Shown here piece by piece: positions 1-9,092 of a DNA stretch of 64,000 nt. Each line of letters opens with the position of its first letter. Positions within the stretch are counted from its first letter, which is position 1. Below the pieces are notes generated by a model. The model was not told the origin of the DNA, did not search any database, and saw only the letters and a list, made by a program, of their open reading frames with translations. A program made the translations under genes and the position numbers. This stretch comes from Marinobacter alexandrii (lineage in GTDB: Bacteria > Bacteroidota > Bacteroidia > Cytophagales > Cyclobacteriaceae), in the NCBI GenBank assembly GCA_039984955.1, contig JBDWTN010000007.1, positions 868,001 through 932,000 on the forward strand, given 5' to 3'.

Positions 1-1553
1 AGCATTACATCATAGATATTAATCTCGCCATTTGCATTGATAAGAAGTTTATCTCGAGCCTGAGTGATCCTCAATGACTGAGAGCGAAAAAAATCCACAC
101 TTTGATTGTGTGTATTGGGCATTATTTTGAAAGAAATGGTGCCGTCTAATGAGGATAAGGGATCCTCCAGAATCACACCGATCTGTTTACCGATCATTCC
201 TGGGTGCCTTAAGACATTCTCAACGGTATCAGCAGTCGTATTTACGTTGATCGTATTATTCTGACTCGTTCGATCGTAATCGCCAGCCAAACGCTGCAGC
301 AGCAACGTGGTGAATTGGATTTTCTGGATTTCCACATCTTCCTGATTGCTTGGGAGTGATGCCATATTTCCATCGATGGCTCTCACCCGGTAAAAAAAGG
401 TGCCTCCTAATGTCAGGCCATCATCCTGAAAAGAGGTCACATTTGGACCTACTTCAGCCAGATCTTCAAATATGAAGTCATCTCCCTCTATTGCACGTTC
501 TATGCGAAAGCCCGTTTCATTATCCGAGTTGTCATCCCAGGATAATATTGCTTCATCTGTCTGACTTGACTCTACTTCTAAGTTGGAAGGAGCTGCTAAC
601 GTGCCTGAGCCTTGTGAGACAGCAACGTCTCTCCAGGTAGCATCGCTGATTTTATCATCTGAACTTGCATGAGATACCAACCCAATAAACGTATTTGCGC
701 CCATTGCGATAGTTTCCCGATTGGTCTCTGTCCAATTCTTCCCATCTTTTGAGTATGAGGCAATAAAGATATTGCCTGATCGCTCCATCTTTAGCCAAAT
801 AGGCGTGTTGTGAGTTCTGGTACTATCTTCTAAACTGAAAAAATTACCATTCTTGCGGCCTTTGAAAATAAGTATCCGCTTATCTCGATATAGCTCATTC
901 ATTGCATACGATGACCCAGGGTCAAGCGTCTCTTTGATCATTATTCCCTGATGATCCCAGTGAGCCTCTCTCATCCTGGTTAGCTGAGCTATTATTTCCC
1001 CGTCCCCTTGCAGGGACTGATACACAAAATGAAAACTATTTGCTGTTTGGCCCATCCGTCCGTTCCCTTCCGTTTCGAAGACGCCATTACTAAATGTTGC
1101 CGAGCCATCTAATCTGGGACTACCTATATCTATATTGCTCCAGTAGTAAGGAAGCTCTGACGCATTGGAATTGGTCGTACTGCTTGCAACATTAGAGTAC
1201 ACTGAATCTCCGGTATCATTGAATGCACTTACCCGATAAAAGTAAGTAGTTCCTGCGGAAAGCTCATGATTGACCAAGTAGGTAGCATTGGCAGGCAATA
1301 GGGCAAATGATTCAAAACCTGAATCGACACTTAGCGATCGCTCAACTTTGAATCCGGTTTCATCAGTTGAATTGTCTGTCCAGGTTAATTGAATGCTGCT
1401 ACTTGAAATAGTAGATGCCGTTAATCCAGAAGGTGCCCCTGGAGGTGCCTGAAATTCAACTTTCCTTGAGAATGATTGCGAGATTCCTGTGAAGACCAGT
1501 AAGACACAAAGTAGCCAATGAACTGAGAAGGTTTTATAAATAGTATTTTTCAT
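1..1553 (-). CDS. Secreted protein with fibronectin type III domains (partial, 3' end off the window)
   Basis: The frame is open from an ATG at 1553 to the left edge (about 517 codons seen) and was translated by hand. It starts with a signal peptide (MKNTIYKTF then a hydrophobic stretch). Around residues 37-125 and 315-405 lie two fibronectin type III domains, both with the 'DNS(T/D)(D/N)ETGF(K/R)(V/I)ER' strand typical of Bacteroidota secreted proteins. Between them, at about 130-300, is a concanavalin-like/DUF1349-type segment (features such as 'GDGEIIAQL', 'IMIKE' and 'SYSKDGKNW'). Such proteins are extracellular and often bind or degrade polysaccharide, but no catalytic domain is visible in the part present. 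The C-terminus is missing, so a T9SS sorting domain cannot be checked. Confidence 0.85.
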   Translation of the reverse strand, partial: MKNTIYKTFSVHWLLCVLLVFTGISQSFSRKVEFQAPPGAPSGLTASTISSSSIQLTWTDNSTDETGFKVERSLSVDSGFESFALLPANATYLVNHELSAGTTYFYRVSAFNDTGDSVYSNVASSTTNSNASELPYYWSNIDIGSPRLDGSATFSNGVFETEGNGRMGQTANSFHFVYQSLQGDGEIIAQLTRMREAHWDHQGIMIKETLDPGSSYAMNELYRDKRILIFKGRKNGNFFSLEDSTRTHNTPIWLKMERSGNIFIASYSKDGKNWTETNRETIAMGANTFIGLVSHASSDDKISDATWRDVAVSQGSGTLAAPSNLEVESSQTDEAILSWDDNSDNETGFRIERAIEGDDFIFEDLAEVGPNVTSFQDDGLTLGGTFFYRVRAIDGNMASLPSNQEDVEIQKIQFTTLLLQRLAGDYDRTSQNNTINVNTTADTVENVLRHPGMIGKQIGVILEDPLSSLDGTISFKIMPNTHNQSVDFFRSQSLRITQARDKLLINANGEINIYDVM

Positions 1554-1688
1554 CTAATTAGTTTCATTTTGACGATAAATCTACTTGTCATGGGATGGAG
1601 TATCTATCACAAATCCGACATAGAGTAGTGCAAATCCGACAATCGATGAGAGGGCAATAAATGGCGATTAATGAATATAGAAAAAGAA

Positions 1689-1711
1689 AAGGGGACTCAT
1701 AGAGCCCCCTT
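1689..1711 (-). terminator. Rho-independent terminator after the BspA-like gene
   Basis: Inverted repeat AAGGGG-a-CTC / GAG-c-CCCCTT around an ATA loop, with one a/c mismatch. Read on the minus strand the hairpin is followed by a T-rich run (TTTTCTTTTTCT). It lies about 55 bases past the stop codon of the gene ending at 1766. Confidence 0.7.
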
Positions 1712-1765
1712 CATTGCATTCTCTACCTTAGAAAATGCCACCTTAGTTGTTTTTAGCTGTTGGCT

Positions 1766-4700
1766 TTAGTTTGATTTGATAATTCTGCGTGAAGTGATTT
1801 GACTGCCCGATTGTATCATCAGGAGATAAGTACCATTCTTCAGTTGGCTCAAATCCATCTCGAACAAGCTTCCTTGTTTCTCAGTCATGATCACACGTCC
1901 ATTCAGATCAGTTAGGCTGATATGGACTTCCTTTTCTGTCTTTACATGAAGAATATCACTCACTGGATTTGGATACGTACTTATTTCTACCTTCCCATCT
2001 AATCCTAGAGGTTGCTCAACTTGAGTTACAGTCACAACCCAGTCTTGCGATGTTGATTCATCATCAGCAGTAACTGTGTAGGTCACCCGATTACTGAAGT
2101 TCACAGTTGCTCCGTTTGCCGGATCGCTTGTTGCACCTTCTGATAAAGTAATTGTAGGAGTCAGTGTGGTTACATCTGTCCCTGAGGTAACCCCAATCGC
2201 TACTGTATGATTGGTTGTATTGATAACGGCGGTTTCAGCTTGTTCAGCCAATACGAAAGTAAGAATATCTGTTTCTGCACTCAATACCTCTTCCTCGACA
2301 GTAACACTTATTATCCAATCCTGATTGGTTGTTCCGTCCTCGGCAGTGACAGTGTAGGTGACAGCATTCGTAAAGTCTTGAACGGTACCACTTGCAGGAT
2401 TACTTACAGCGCCATCTGATAGGGTGATCATAGGAGTCAGTTCAGCTACACCTGTGCCGAAAGCTACTTCGATGGCTACCGTATGGTCCGTAGCATTGAT
2501 TACTGCATTTCCTACTTGTTGATCTAAGGAGAAGGTTAAAATATCCGTTTCTTCACTTGCAGGAGCTATCGTTACTAAGATTGTCCAATCTTCGGTGATT
2601 TCTTCATCTTCTGCTGTAACTTGGTAAGTCACAGGATCGGTGAAATCTATTGGATCTCCACTAACAGGATTGCTGACAGCTCCCTCTGATAATGTAAAAG
2701 TTGGGGTTAGTGAAGATATATTAGTTCCGAAGCTTACCTCAATGGCCACCGTATGATTTAACGGATCAATTGTGGCTACACCCGTTTGCTCATCTATAGT
2801 GAAAGTTAAAATATCTGTAGCGGTATTCTCTGCTAGCGTTACATTGACTGTCCAATCCTGGGTATTTTCCCCATCTGCTGATGTTACTGTGTAGGTTACT
2901 TCACTCGAAAAATCTTGTGCCGTACCAATGATAGGATTACTTATAGCTCCTCTCGATAGGGAAATTTCTGGTGCCAGATTTGTAAGATCAGTACCAAAGG
3001 CGACCTCAATACCTACGGTATGATTTACCAAATCAATGATCGCTTCTCCTGTTTGTTGATCCAATGCAAAGGTCAAAATATCTGTTTCTGGACCAGGTGC
3101 TGCTACTGTCACATTAATTGTCCAATCCTGAGTGGTGGAACCATCCTCTGCCGTCACTATATACGTGACAGCATTTGAAAAGTCTTGTACAAAACCACTG
3201 ATAGGATTGCTCGTTGCTCCAGGAGATAGTGTGATACGGGGAGCCAGCGTGTCCAGTACATTGGTAAATAGGACTTCTATGTCTATGGTATGTGTATCCG
3301 GGTTAATCACTGTATCACCCGTTTGATCGGTCAATACAAATGACAAAATATCCGTTTCAGAAGAGCAAAACTCGCCTCCATCATTGATGGTCCAATTAAA
3401 TGTATCTGGATCAGACAATATGTCTCGGGCTGCTGCTCCTTTACAGAATGTGGTTCCCACAGCATCAAATCTTACGCCGCTAACTACTCCGGTAGTTTGC
3501 GCAAGATTGGCCCAGCCGACCAGTATATTATCAAAATTTTGAGGCGAGATCGCACTGCTTGAAAGCATTCCCGTCATATCCGTTACTTTACTTATATCCC
3601 AACCGCTCAAATCCTGATTGAATCTACTAGCAAGAAGAAGCATTCGATTTGTGTTTGTCACACTACTCATATCCCAACCGCTAATATCTGAATTGAATGC
3701 TATGGCTTCTCTGAACATAACAGCCATATTTGTCACATTACTCACGTCCCAAGTACTTAGGTCGCTATTGAAATTGGTTGCTTCACGAAACATGACAGAC
3801 ATGTTCGTTACCTGACTTAAGTCGGGATTATCAGCAGCACTAAAGCTTGTGCCGGTCCAATTTTGAAAACTATTAGCCATACTCCCCCAAACGATATCTC
3901 CCCACTGCGTCACATCCAGTAGTTGATCTTTCGGGTAGTTTCGAAAATGGGGGAAGTCTCCGGTGATCTCCAGCGTGACATTTTCTGTAACGGTGAATGA
4001 TTGCACAATGTCACCCGTTACTCCTATATCGGAAAATATCTCCGTCCCTGATGCATTTCTCCATACATAGTTGAAGTTGTAAGTGAATCCAGTATTGGCA
4101 GGGATGATAATTTCATCGCCATCTGTTACAGACCAGGACGTGATGAAAGCACGTGATTCTGTTAAAATCACTGTCCAGTCTTGGGTAGAACCATCTGAAG
4201 TTGTCAAAGTATAGGTAACAGGATTCATAAAATCCTGAACTTCCCCACTGGCTGGTATACTGGTAGTACCTTCAAACAACGTAAAGGATGGTATGAGTGC
4301 AGTTAGATCAAACCCTTCGGGAAAGTCTACAATAATTTCAAAATTAGTCTCATCCACGATCGTTGATCCTATTTGTCCTGGTATTGCGAAAAATTGAATA
4401 TCAGTAGGGCAAAACTTTTCATCTTCGATAATATCCCAACCCTTATCATTGATCAATGTATTTCTGGCTACTTCTCCTTCACAAAAAGTTAAGTTTCCTG
4501 CTCCCAGGGTTACGCCTTCCTGAACATCCTGTTGCGACCATGCTGCCAACAATGCATCATAATTCTCTTGGGATAGATCAGAATCATTCAACATTTGGGT
4601 CATATCTGTCACGTTACTTACATTCCAGCCACTCAGATCTGCATTGAAGGCGCTGGCCAAATTGAATAGGTGATTCATTGTGGTAACGTTACCTACTTCC

Positions 4701-6370
4701 CATTCACTAAGATCTCCATTAAAAATTTGAGCCTCCGTGAACATAAAACTCATATCTGTAACGTTATCAACCTCCCATTCACTGAGGTCGCCATTAAATT
4801 CCGCCGTGTTTTGAAACATCCGACTCATATCTTCTACCTCGGTCAGGTTAGGCAGATCTGTAGCACTAAAGTCTGCCCCTGGCCAATCTTGAAAACTTGA
4901 GTTCATACTCCCCCAAATGATATCTCCCCATTGGGTTACATCCAGCAATTGGGTTTTCGGATAGCCTTGAAAGTGGGGGAAGTCGCCGATGATTTCTAAT
5001 GTGACCGTCTCTGTGGCGGCAAATGATTGCACTATATCACCCGTGACATCCGTTGCTGATGCAATCTCAGCCCCTGAAGCATTTTTCCATACATAGTTAA
5101 AATCATAAGTGAAGGCAGTATTGACCGGAATGGTAATCTCATCACCATCGGTCACCGACCATGAAGTTATGAATGTAGACTGCTCAAATACACTGACTGT
5201 CCATTCTTCGCTGATAGCTCCATCACCTCCAGGTATATCGTAGGTCACGTTGTACAAAACAGGGTTAGTGAAATTTACTGCTTCTCCACTGGCTGGTGAA
5301 CTAGAAGCTCCAGCTCCCAAGACGATGATGGGAGATAATGCAGTAACATCTGTACCTACTGGCACGGGTACAGAAATGGTTGCATTTGCTGTGTCGATGA
5401 TGGAATTTCCTACTTGTTCGTTGATAATGAAGGATAGTATATCCGTGGTTCTTTCACAAGCTTGTCCTGCGTCTACTATGGTCCAGCCCAAGCCTTCTAA
5501 TACTGCTTTGGCTCCATTAGAACTACAAAATGATATGTTGGTGGCTGTAAGTGTTACTCCAGACTGTAAGTTTTCTTGAGCTGCCCAGCCTATGAGGGTT
5601 TGGTCATAGTTTGATGTTGACAATCCTGATCCACTGAACATTGCATTCATATTAGTAACTTGACTGACATCCCATGATCCGAAATCTTGATCAATCTTGT
5701 CAGCAGCAGCAAACATTCGACCCATATTGGTGACATTACCAACGTTCCAGCTGCTTAAATCCTGATTGAAGCTGTCCGCGTTTTCAAACATAATGTTCAT
5801 AGCTGTTACATTGTCCACAACCCAGGCACTCAAGTCCTGATTAAAATCAAATGCCTGTCTGAACATAACTGCCATATTCATTACATTACTCACATCCCAG
5901 TCGCTGATGTCATCATTAAATGAGCCTGCACGAAAGAACATTTGAGACATATCCGTTACCTGGCTCAGATCAGGATTGTCTTCTGCACTAAACACCACAC
6001 CGGGCCAGTTATTGAAAGTCTGGAACATACTTCCCCAAACGATATCTCCCCATTGGTTCACATCTATCAGTTGATTTTTTGGGTAGCCTTGAAAGTGAGG
6101 GAAGTCTCCGAGGATTTCTAGCGTGACGTTTTCTGTGACGCTGAATGATTGTACTATGTCACCAGTGACTCCCGTAGCGGAAAATATCTCCGCTCCTGAT
6201 TCGTCTTTCCATATATAGTCGAAATTGTATATGAAACCTGTATTTGCAGGGATGGTAATCTCATCGCCATCGGTCACCGACCATGACGTGATGAAAGGAT
6301 TCTGACCATGTGCCAGAAGTTGCAAAAATACCAGCAGCACAAAAGAGGTAAATTTTAAGACTTGTTTCAT
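1766..6370 (-). CDS. Large BspA/DUF285-like repeat surface protein with T9SS C-terminal sorting domain
   Basis: 1534 residues. A signal peptide (residues 1-22, ending AHG) is followed by three long repeats that each start 'FITSWSVTDGDE' (residues about 26, 400 and 742). Each repeat contains a strand-rich head, a 'QWGD(I/V)(V/I)WGSM' segment and a run of 24-26-residue units of the type 'MF..A..FN.DLS.W.VSNVT.M', the DUF285/BspA leucine-rich-like repeat. Each run ends with a two-cysteine cap ('FC...GW.I.D...C'). After that come tandem Ig-like modules of the 'TDILTF..D.Q.G.A.I' / 'VTYTVTAEDG...QDW' type (DUF5018-like). The last ~75 residues ('YPNPVSDILHV', 'L.NGTYLL', basic end) are a type A T9SS sorting domain. 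It is likely secreted and anchored at the cell surface for adhesion. Monocistronic, with a terminator at 1689-1711. Confidence 0.92.
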   Translation of the reverse strand: MKQVLKFTSFVLLVFLQLLAHGQNPFITSWSVTDGDEITIPANTGFIYNFDYIWKDESGAEIFSATGVTGDIVQSFSVTENVTLEILGDFPHFQGYPKNQLIDVNQWGDIVWGSMFQTFNNWPGVVFSAEDNPDLSQVTDMSQMFFRAGSFNDDISDWDVSNVMNMAVMFRQAFDFNQDLSAWVVDNVTAMNIMFENADSFNQDLSSWNVGNVTNMGRMFAAADKIDQDFGSWDVSQVTNMNAMFSGSGLSTSNYDQTLIGWAAQENLQSGVTLTATNISFCSSNGAKAVLEGLGWTIVDAGQACERTTDILSFIINEQVGNSIIDTANATISVPVPVGTDVTALSPIIVLGAGASSSPASGEAVNFTNPVLYNVTYDIPGGDGAISEEWTVSVFEQSTFITSWSVTDGDEITIPVNTAFTYDFNYVWKNASGAEIASATDVTGDIVQSFAATETVTLEIIGDFPHFQGYPKTQLLDVTQWGDIIWGSMNSSFQDWPGADFSATDLPNLTEVEDMSRMFQNTAEFNGDLSEWEVDNVTDMSFMFTEAQIFNGDLSEWEVGNVTTMNHLFNLASAFNADLSGWNVSNVTDMTQMLNDSDLSQENYDALLAAWSQQDVQEGVTLGAGNLTFCEGEVARNTLINDKGWDIIEDEKFCPTDIQFFAIPGQIGSTIVDETNFEIIVDFPEGFDLTALIPSFTLFEGTTSIPASGEVQDFMNPVTYTLTTSDGSTQDWTVILTESRAFITSWSVTDGDEIIIPANTGFTYNFNYVWRNASGTEIFSDIGVTGDIVQSFTVTENVTLEITGDFPHFRNYPKDQLLDVTQWGDIVWGSMANSFQNWTGTSFSAADNPDLSQVTNMSVMFREATNFNSDLSTWDVSNVTNMAVMFREAIAFNSDISGWDMSSVTNTNRMLLLASRFNQDLSGWDISKVTDMTGMLSSSAISPQNFDNILVGWANLAQTTGVVSGVRFDAVGTTFCKGAAARDILSDPDTFNWTINDGGEFCSSETDILSFVLTDQTGDTVINPDTHTIDIEVLFTNVLDTLAPRITLSPGATSNPISGFVQDFSNAVTYIVTAEDGSTTQDWTINVTVAAPGPETDILTFALDQQTGEAIIDLVNHTVGIEVAFGTDLTNLAPEISLSRGAISNPIIGTAQDFSSEVTYTVTSADGENTQDWTVNVTLAENTATDILTFTIDEQTGVATIDPLNHTVAIEVSFGTNISSLTPTFTLSEGAVSNPVSGDPIDFTDPVTYQVTAEDEEITEDWTILVTIAPASEETDILTFSLDQQVGNAVINATDHTVAIEVAFGTGVAELTPMITLSDGAVSNPASGTVQDFTNAVTYTVTAEDGTTNQDWIISVTVEEEVLSAETDILTFVLAEQAETAVINTTNHTVAIGVTSGTDVTTLTPTITLSEGATSDPANGATVNFSNRVTYTVTADDESTSQDWVVTVTQVEQPLGLDGKVEISTYPNPVSDILHVKTEKEVHISLTDLNGRVIMTEKQGSLFEMDLSQLKNGTYLLMIQSGSQITSRRIIKSN

Positions 6371-6731
6371 TGTGGTAAATTTTAGAAATGCCTTAACAGT
6401 CGATTTCTTAAGCTTTTACTTTTAGCAATCGATGATTCAAGGCATGAATAAAAATTGTATTATTTGAATTTTTATTTTAATTATTCCACAAAAGTAGATG
6501 AGGGTATTATTTGAAAATGACACTTTTTCGTCTTATTCTATCACTTTTCCGACATGAATGCCGAAATGCAAAGAAGACACGCATGATATGTTGTGATTAC
6601 TTTGCAAGCCAACCATCTTTGTTTCTGCTAATGATGTTTGAGATACATAGTCAATCAAATGCAACTTGTTTGATGATTACTTGATCTCAGTTTTTTAGGT
6701 ACTATTTTCTGGATTAAACATATAGATAACC
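6371..6731. other. Divergent intergenic region
   Basis: 361 bases between the start codons of the divergent BspA-like and TPR genes. It is AT-rich and must hold both promoters, but I could not pick a convincing Bacteroidota -7/-33 pair and see no coding frame. Confidence 0.5.
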
Positions 6732-8561
6732 ATGTTGGAAAGGATTAAAACAAGTTTATTGGTATGGAGTGCTATTTCTTTGCTTAATACTACTCCCGTT
6801 TTAGGGCAAAGTACTACGGATAGTTTAAGGCAGTTACTATCTCGAAATCCTACAGACACTCTCAGGATTGATGCATTGAATCATCTTTCGGAAATGTTCT
6901 ACAATTCTGGGACGGATACTTCAGTGCTACTCGCTAAGCAAGCAGCCGAGCTTTCCACTAAAATTGATTACAAGAAGGGACTGGCAACTGCTTATCACAA
7001 TTTTGCAACAAATTTCCTTTATGATAGAAAACTAGATAGTGCTTTAAGCTACTATGAGAAAGCGCTCAAACTGAGAACAGAAATCAATGACATCAGATCC
7101 ATCGCAAATACAGTGAACAATCTAGGAGTGATCTACTATGTCAAAAATAATTATGCTGGAGCCCTGTATTATTATCAAAAATCCTTGAAACTGAAACTTG
7201 AACTTGGTGACAGCTTAAAAGCTTCATCCACACTCAATAACATTGGGAATATTTATGGCGAACAGGAAAAACATGACCTGGCCTTGAAGTACTACAATCA
7301 GTCACTCGAAATCAAGGAAAAACAGCATGAGGATGAACCTGAAAAACTGTCTTCTACTCTTAACAACATTGGCGCGACGTACCAAGAATTGAAGGAATAT
7401 TCAAAAGCACTCATCTATCTTGAGAGAGCATTCAATATAAATCTACTCGACTCATCAGGGACCAATTGTGAAAAGGTCACTACGGCGATCAATATAGGTA
7501 TTTGCTACAGAGAGCTCAATGAGTTGGAAAAAGGCTTAGAGTACCTGAATCTGGCCTATATATATGGTTTGGGTTGTGATCATCCTTTCAATACATCGCT
7601 TGCCTTGTTGGAAATAGCAAAATTACATAGGATGAAAGGCATGATCTCCCAGGCGGAAAATGAAATGATACGGAGCTACGAAATGGCTGAAAGCCATGAT
7701 TTAAAAGTGCGATCGGAGGAAGCCTCGAAAGCACTTTATGAACTCTACAAAGAAAAAGGGAATGTTACCAAAGCTTTTGAATACCTTGAAATCGCCACTC
7801 AACTAAAGAATGAATTATTCGACGAGGATTTGACAGAACAACTCACTACCATGGAGCTAAATTACCAGTTTGAGATAGAACGAGACTCTCTTGAGCACCA
7901 GAAGCAGGCAGAATTGCTTACGGTACATGCCCAGTTAGAAAACCAGAGGTTTTTCAAAAATCTCATTATACTGGGCTTGATTGTGGCTATAGCGTTTTTA
8001 TTTATAATCTATCGAAATTTTCTTCTAAAGAAATCAGCCAATGGTTACCTCATAAAGAAAAACGAACTGCAAAGAGAGAAGCTAAACATTGAGGAAGAGG
8101 TCAGAAAGCAGTTGGAGATAGAAAACAATCAAAAAGCAAGATCACTGACTGCCACTTCTTTACAATTGCTCAATTTGAATGAGAAAATAGCCGAGCTATC
8201 GGAGGAAATAGAAGAAGATCAGGAGATAAGTAGCCCTCGTAAAAAGACCTTAATCAAAGAGTTAGGAAATCTTCGAAATGAAGATAACCAATGGGATAGT
8301 ATCAAACTTCATTTTGAAAACGTACACCCTGATTTTTTTAAGCGACTAGATCAATCCTTTACTGAGTTATCAACCAATGATTATAAGCTGCTGGCATTTT
8401 TGAAGATGAAATTATCAAATAAAGAGATTGCACTGATTCTCAATGTGACAACAAGAGCCGTGGAGCAGTCAAAAAGGAGACTGAAAAAGAAACTTGAGAT
8501 GGCCAGTGAGGATAATGATATTTTGGGTTTTGTAGAGCATGCTGTGGTGGAGGGTGTCTGA
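6732..8561 (+). CDS. TPR - transmembrane - HTH signalling protein
   Basis: 609 residues. A signal peptide (about 1-25, ending VLGQ) leads into about six tetratricopeptide repeats (roughly residues 55-370; for example 'ALSYYEKALKLR', 'ALYYYQKSLKLK', 'ALKYYNQSLEIK'). A single membrane helix follows at about 407-428 ('LIILGLIVAIAFLFIIY'), then a cytoplasmic coiled coil and a C-terminal helix-turn-helix ('NKEIALILNVTTRAVEQSKRR', residues about 555-590). This is a common Bacteroidota layout in which a periplasmic TPR sensor is fused through the membrane to a LuxR/GerE-like DNA-binding domain. The HTH closely resembles that of the protein at 11979-12614. The target is unknown. Confidence 0.88.
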   Translation: MLERIKTSLLVWSAISLLNTTPVLGQSTTDSLRQLLSRNPTDTLRIDALNHLSEMFYNSGTDTSVLLAKQAAELSTKIDYKKGLATAYHNFATNFLYDRKLDSALSYYEKALKLRTEINDIRSIANTVNNLGVIYYVKNNYAGALYYYQKSLKLKLELGDSLKASSTLNNIGNIYGEQEKHDLALKYYNQSLEIKEKQHEDEPEKLSSTLNNIGATYQELKEYSKALIYLERAFNINLLDSSGTNCEKVTTAINIGICYRELNELEKGLEYLNLAYIYGLGCDHPFNTSLALLEIAKLHRMKGMISQAENEMIRSYEMAESHDLKVRSEEASKALYELYKEKGNVTKAFEYLEIATQLKNELFDEDLTEQLTTMELNYQFEIERDSLEHQKQAELLTVHAQLENQRFFKNLIILGLIVAIAFLFIIYRNFLLKKSANGYLIKKNELQREKLNIEEEVRKQLEIENNQKARSLTATSLQLLNLNEKIAELSEEIEEDQEISSPRKKTLIKELGNLRNEDNQWDSIKLHFENVHPDFFKRLDQSFTELSTNDYKLLAFLKMKLSNKEIALILNVTTRAVEQSKRRLKKKLEMASEDNDILGFVEHAVVEGV

Positions 8562-9092
8562 TCTTCCAAGATTAGCAAAAAGGCTGGCAGCACACTACCA
8601 AGAATACTAACCAGCCATACTACCGTGCTAAATCACTGACGTGATATTTGCAAACTTAAATTGCACAAAGAGCAACCTCTTTTTGAATTTTAACAATGCA
8701 AATTTGTTCGATTAGTGTATCTCTTAGTCTAAGATATTCGCCAAAAGATGCAAAAGATCCGACAATCAAAATCACAAGAGTTTCCTTTTGGGAATTTTAT
8801 TCAAGTATTATTGACATTAGCTAAAATATTGTTTGAGTTAAAAACGAGCTTAATGTTTAATAGAAGATGATTCTGATCCAGAAAAGAGACCACCCCACCC
8901 TTATTCAGATAGCATCTCTTAGCCTTTTCCTACTTCCTTTTTTCCTTGACGAAAAAAGTATCGCAGCGGCGAACCGCCAAAAAAGTCAAGAAAGTTTGAA
9001 AGCTGCCCTTGCTAAGGCTTACCCACCCCGCCAAACTTTCATTCCCACCCTCCTAAGCACTTGGTTATAGTATATTTCTAAGATGTTAGTAT
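8562..9092. other. Intergenic region without a supported gene
   Basis: 531 bases between two converging genes. A 67-codon open frame lies at 8867-9070, but its sequence is that of an inverted-repeat element (8942-8993) and has no protein-like features. No RNA gene was recognised. Confidence 0.5.
8942..8993. repeat. Nested inverted-repeat element
   Basis: Outer arms TTCCTTGAC (8942-8950) and GTCAAGAAA (8985-8993) pair with one mismatch. An inner hairpin GGCG-AAC-CGCC sits at 8968-8978. The GC-rich core inside an AT-rich spacer looks like a small dispersed palindromic element, although only one copy was noticed here. Confidence 0.5.

Noticed and set aside
8867-9070. 67-codon open frame on the plus strand
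   Set aside because: It runs through the palindromic element at 8942-8993 and has no protein-like pattern.
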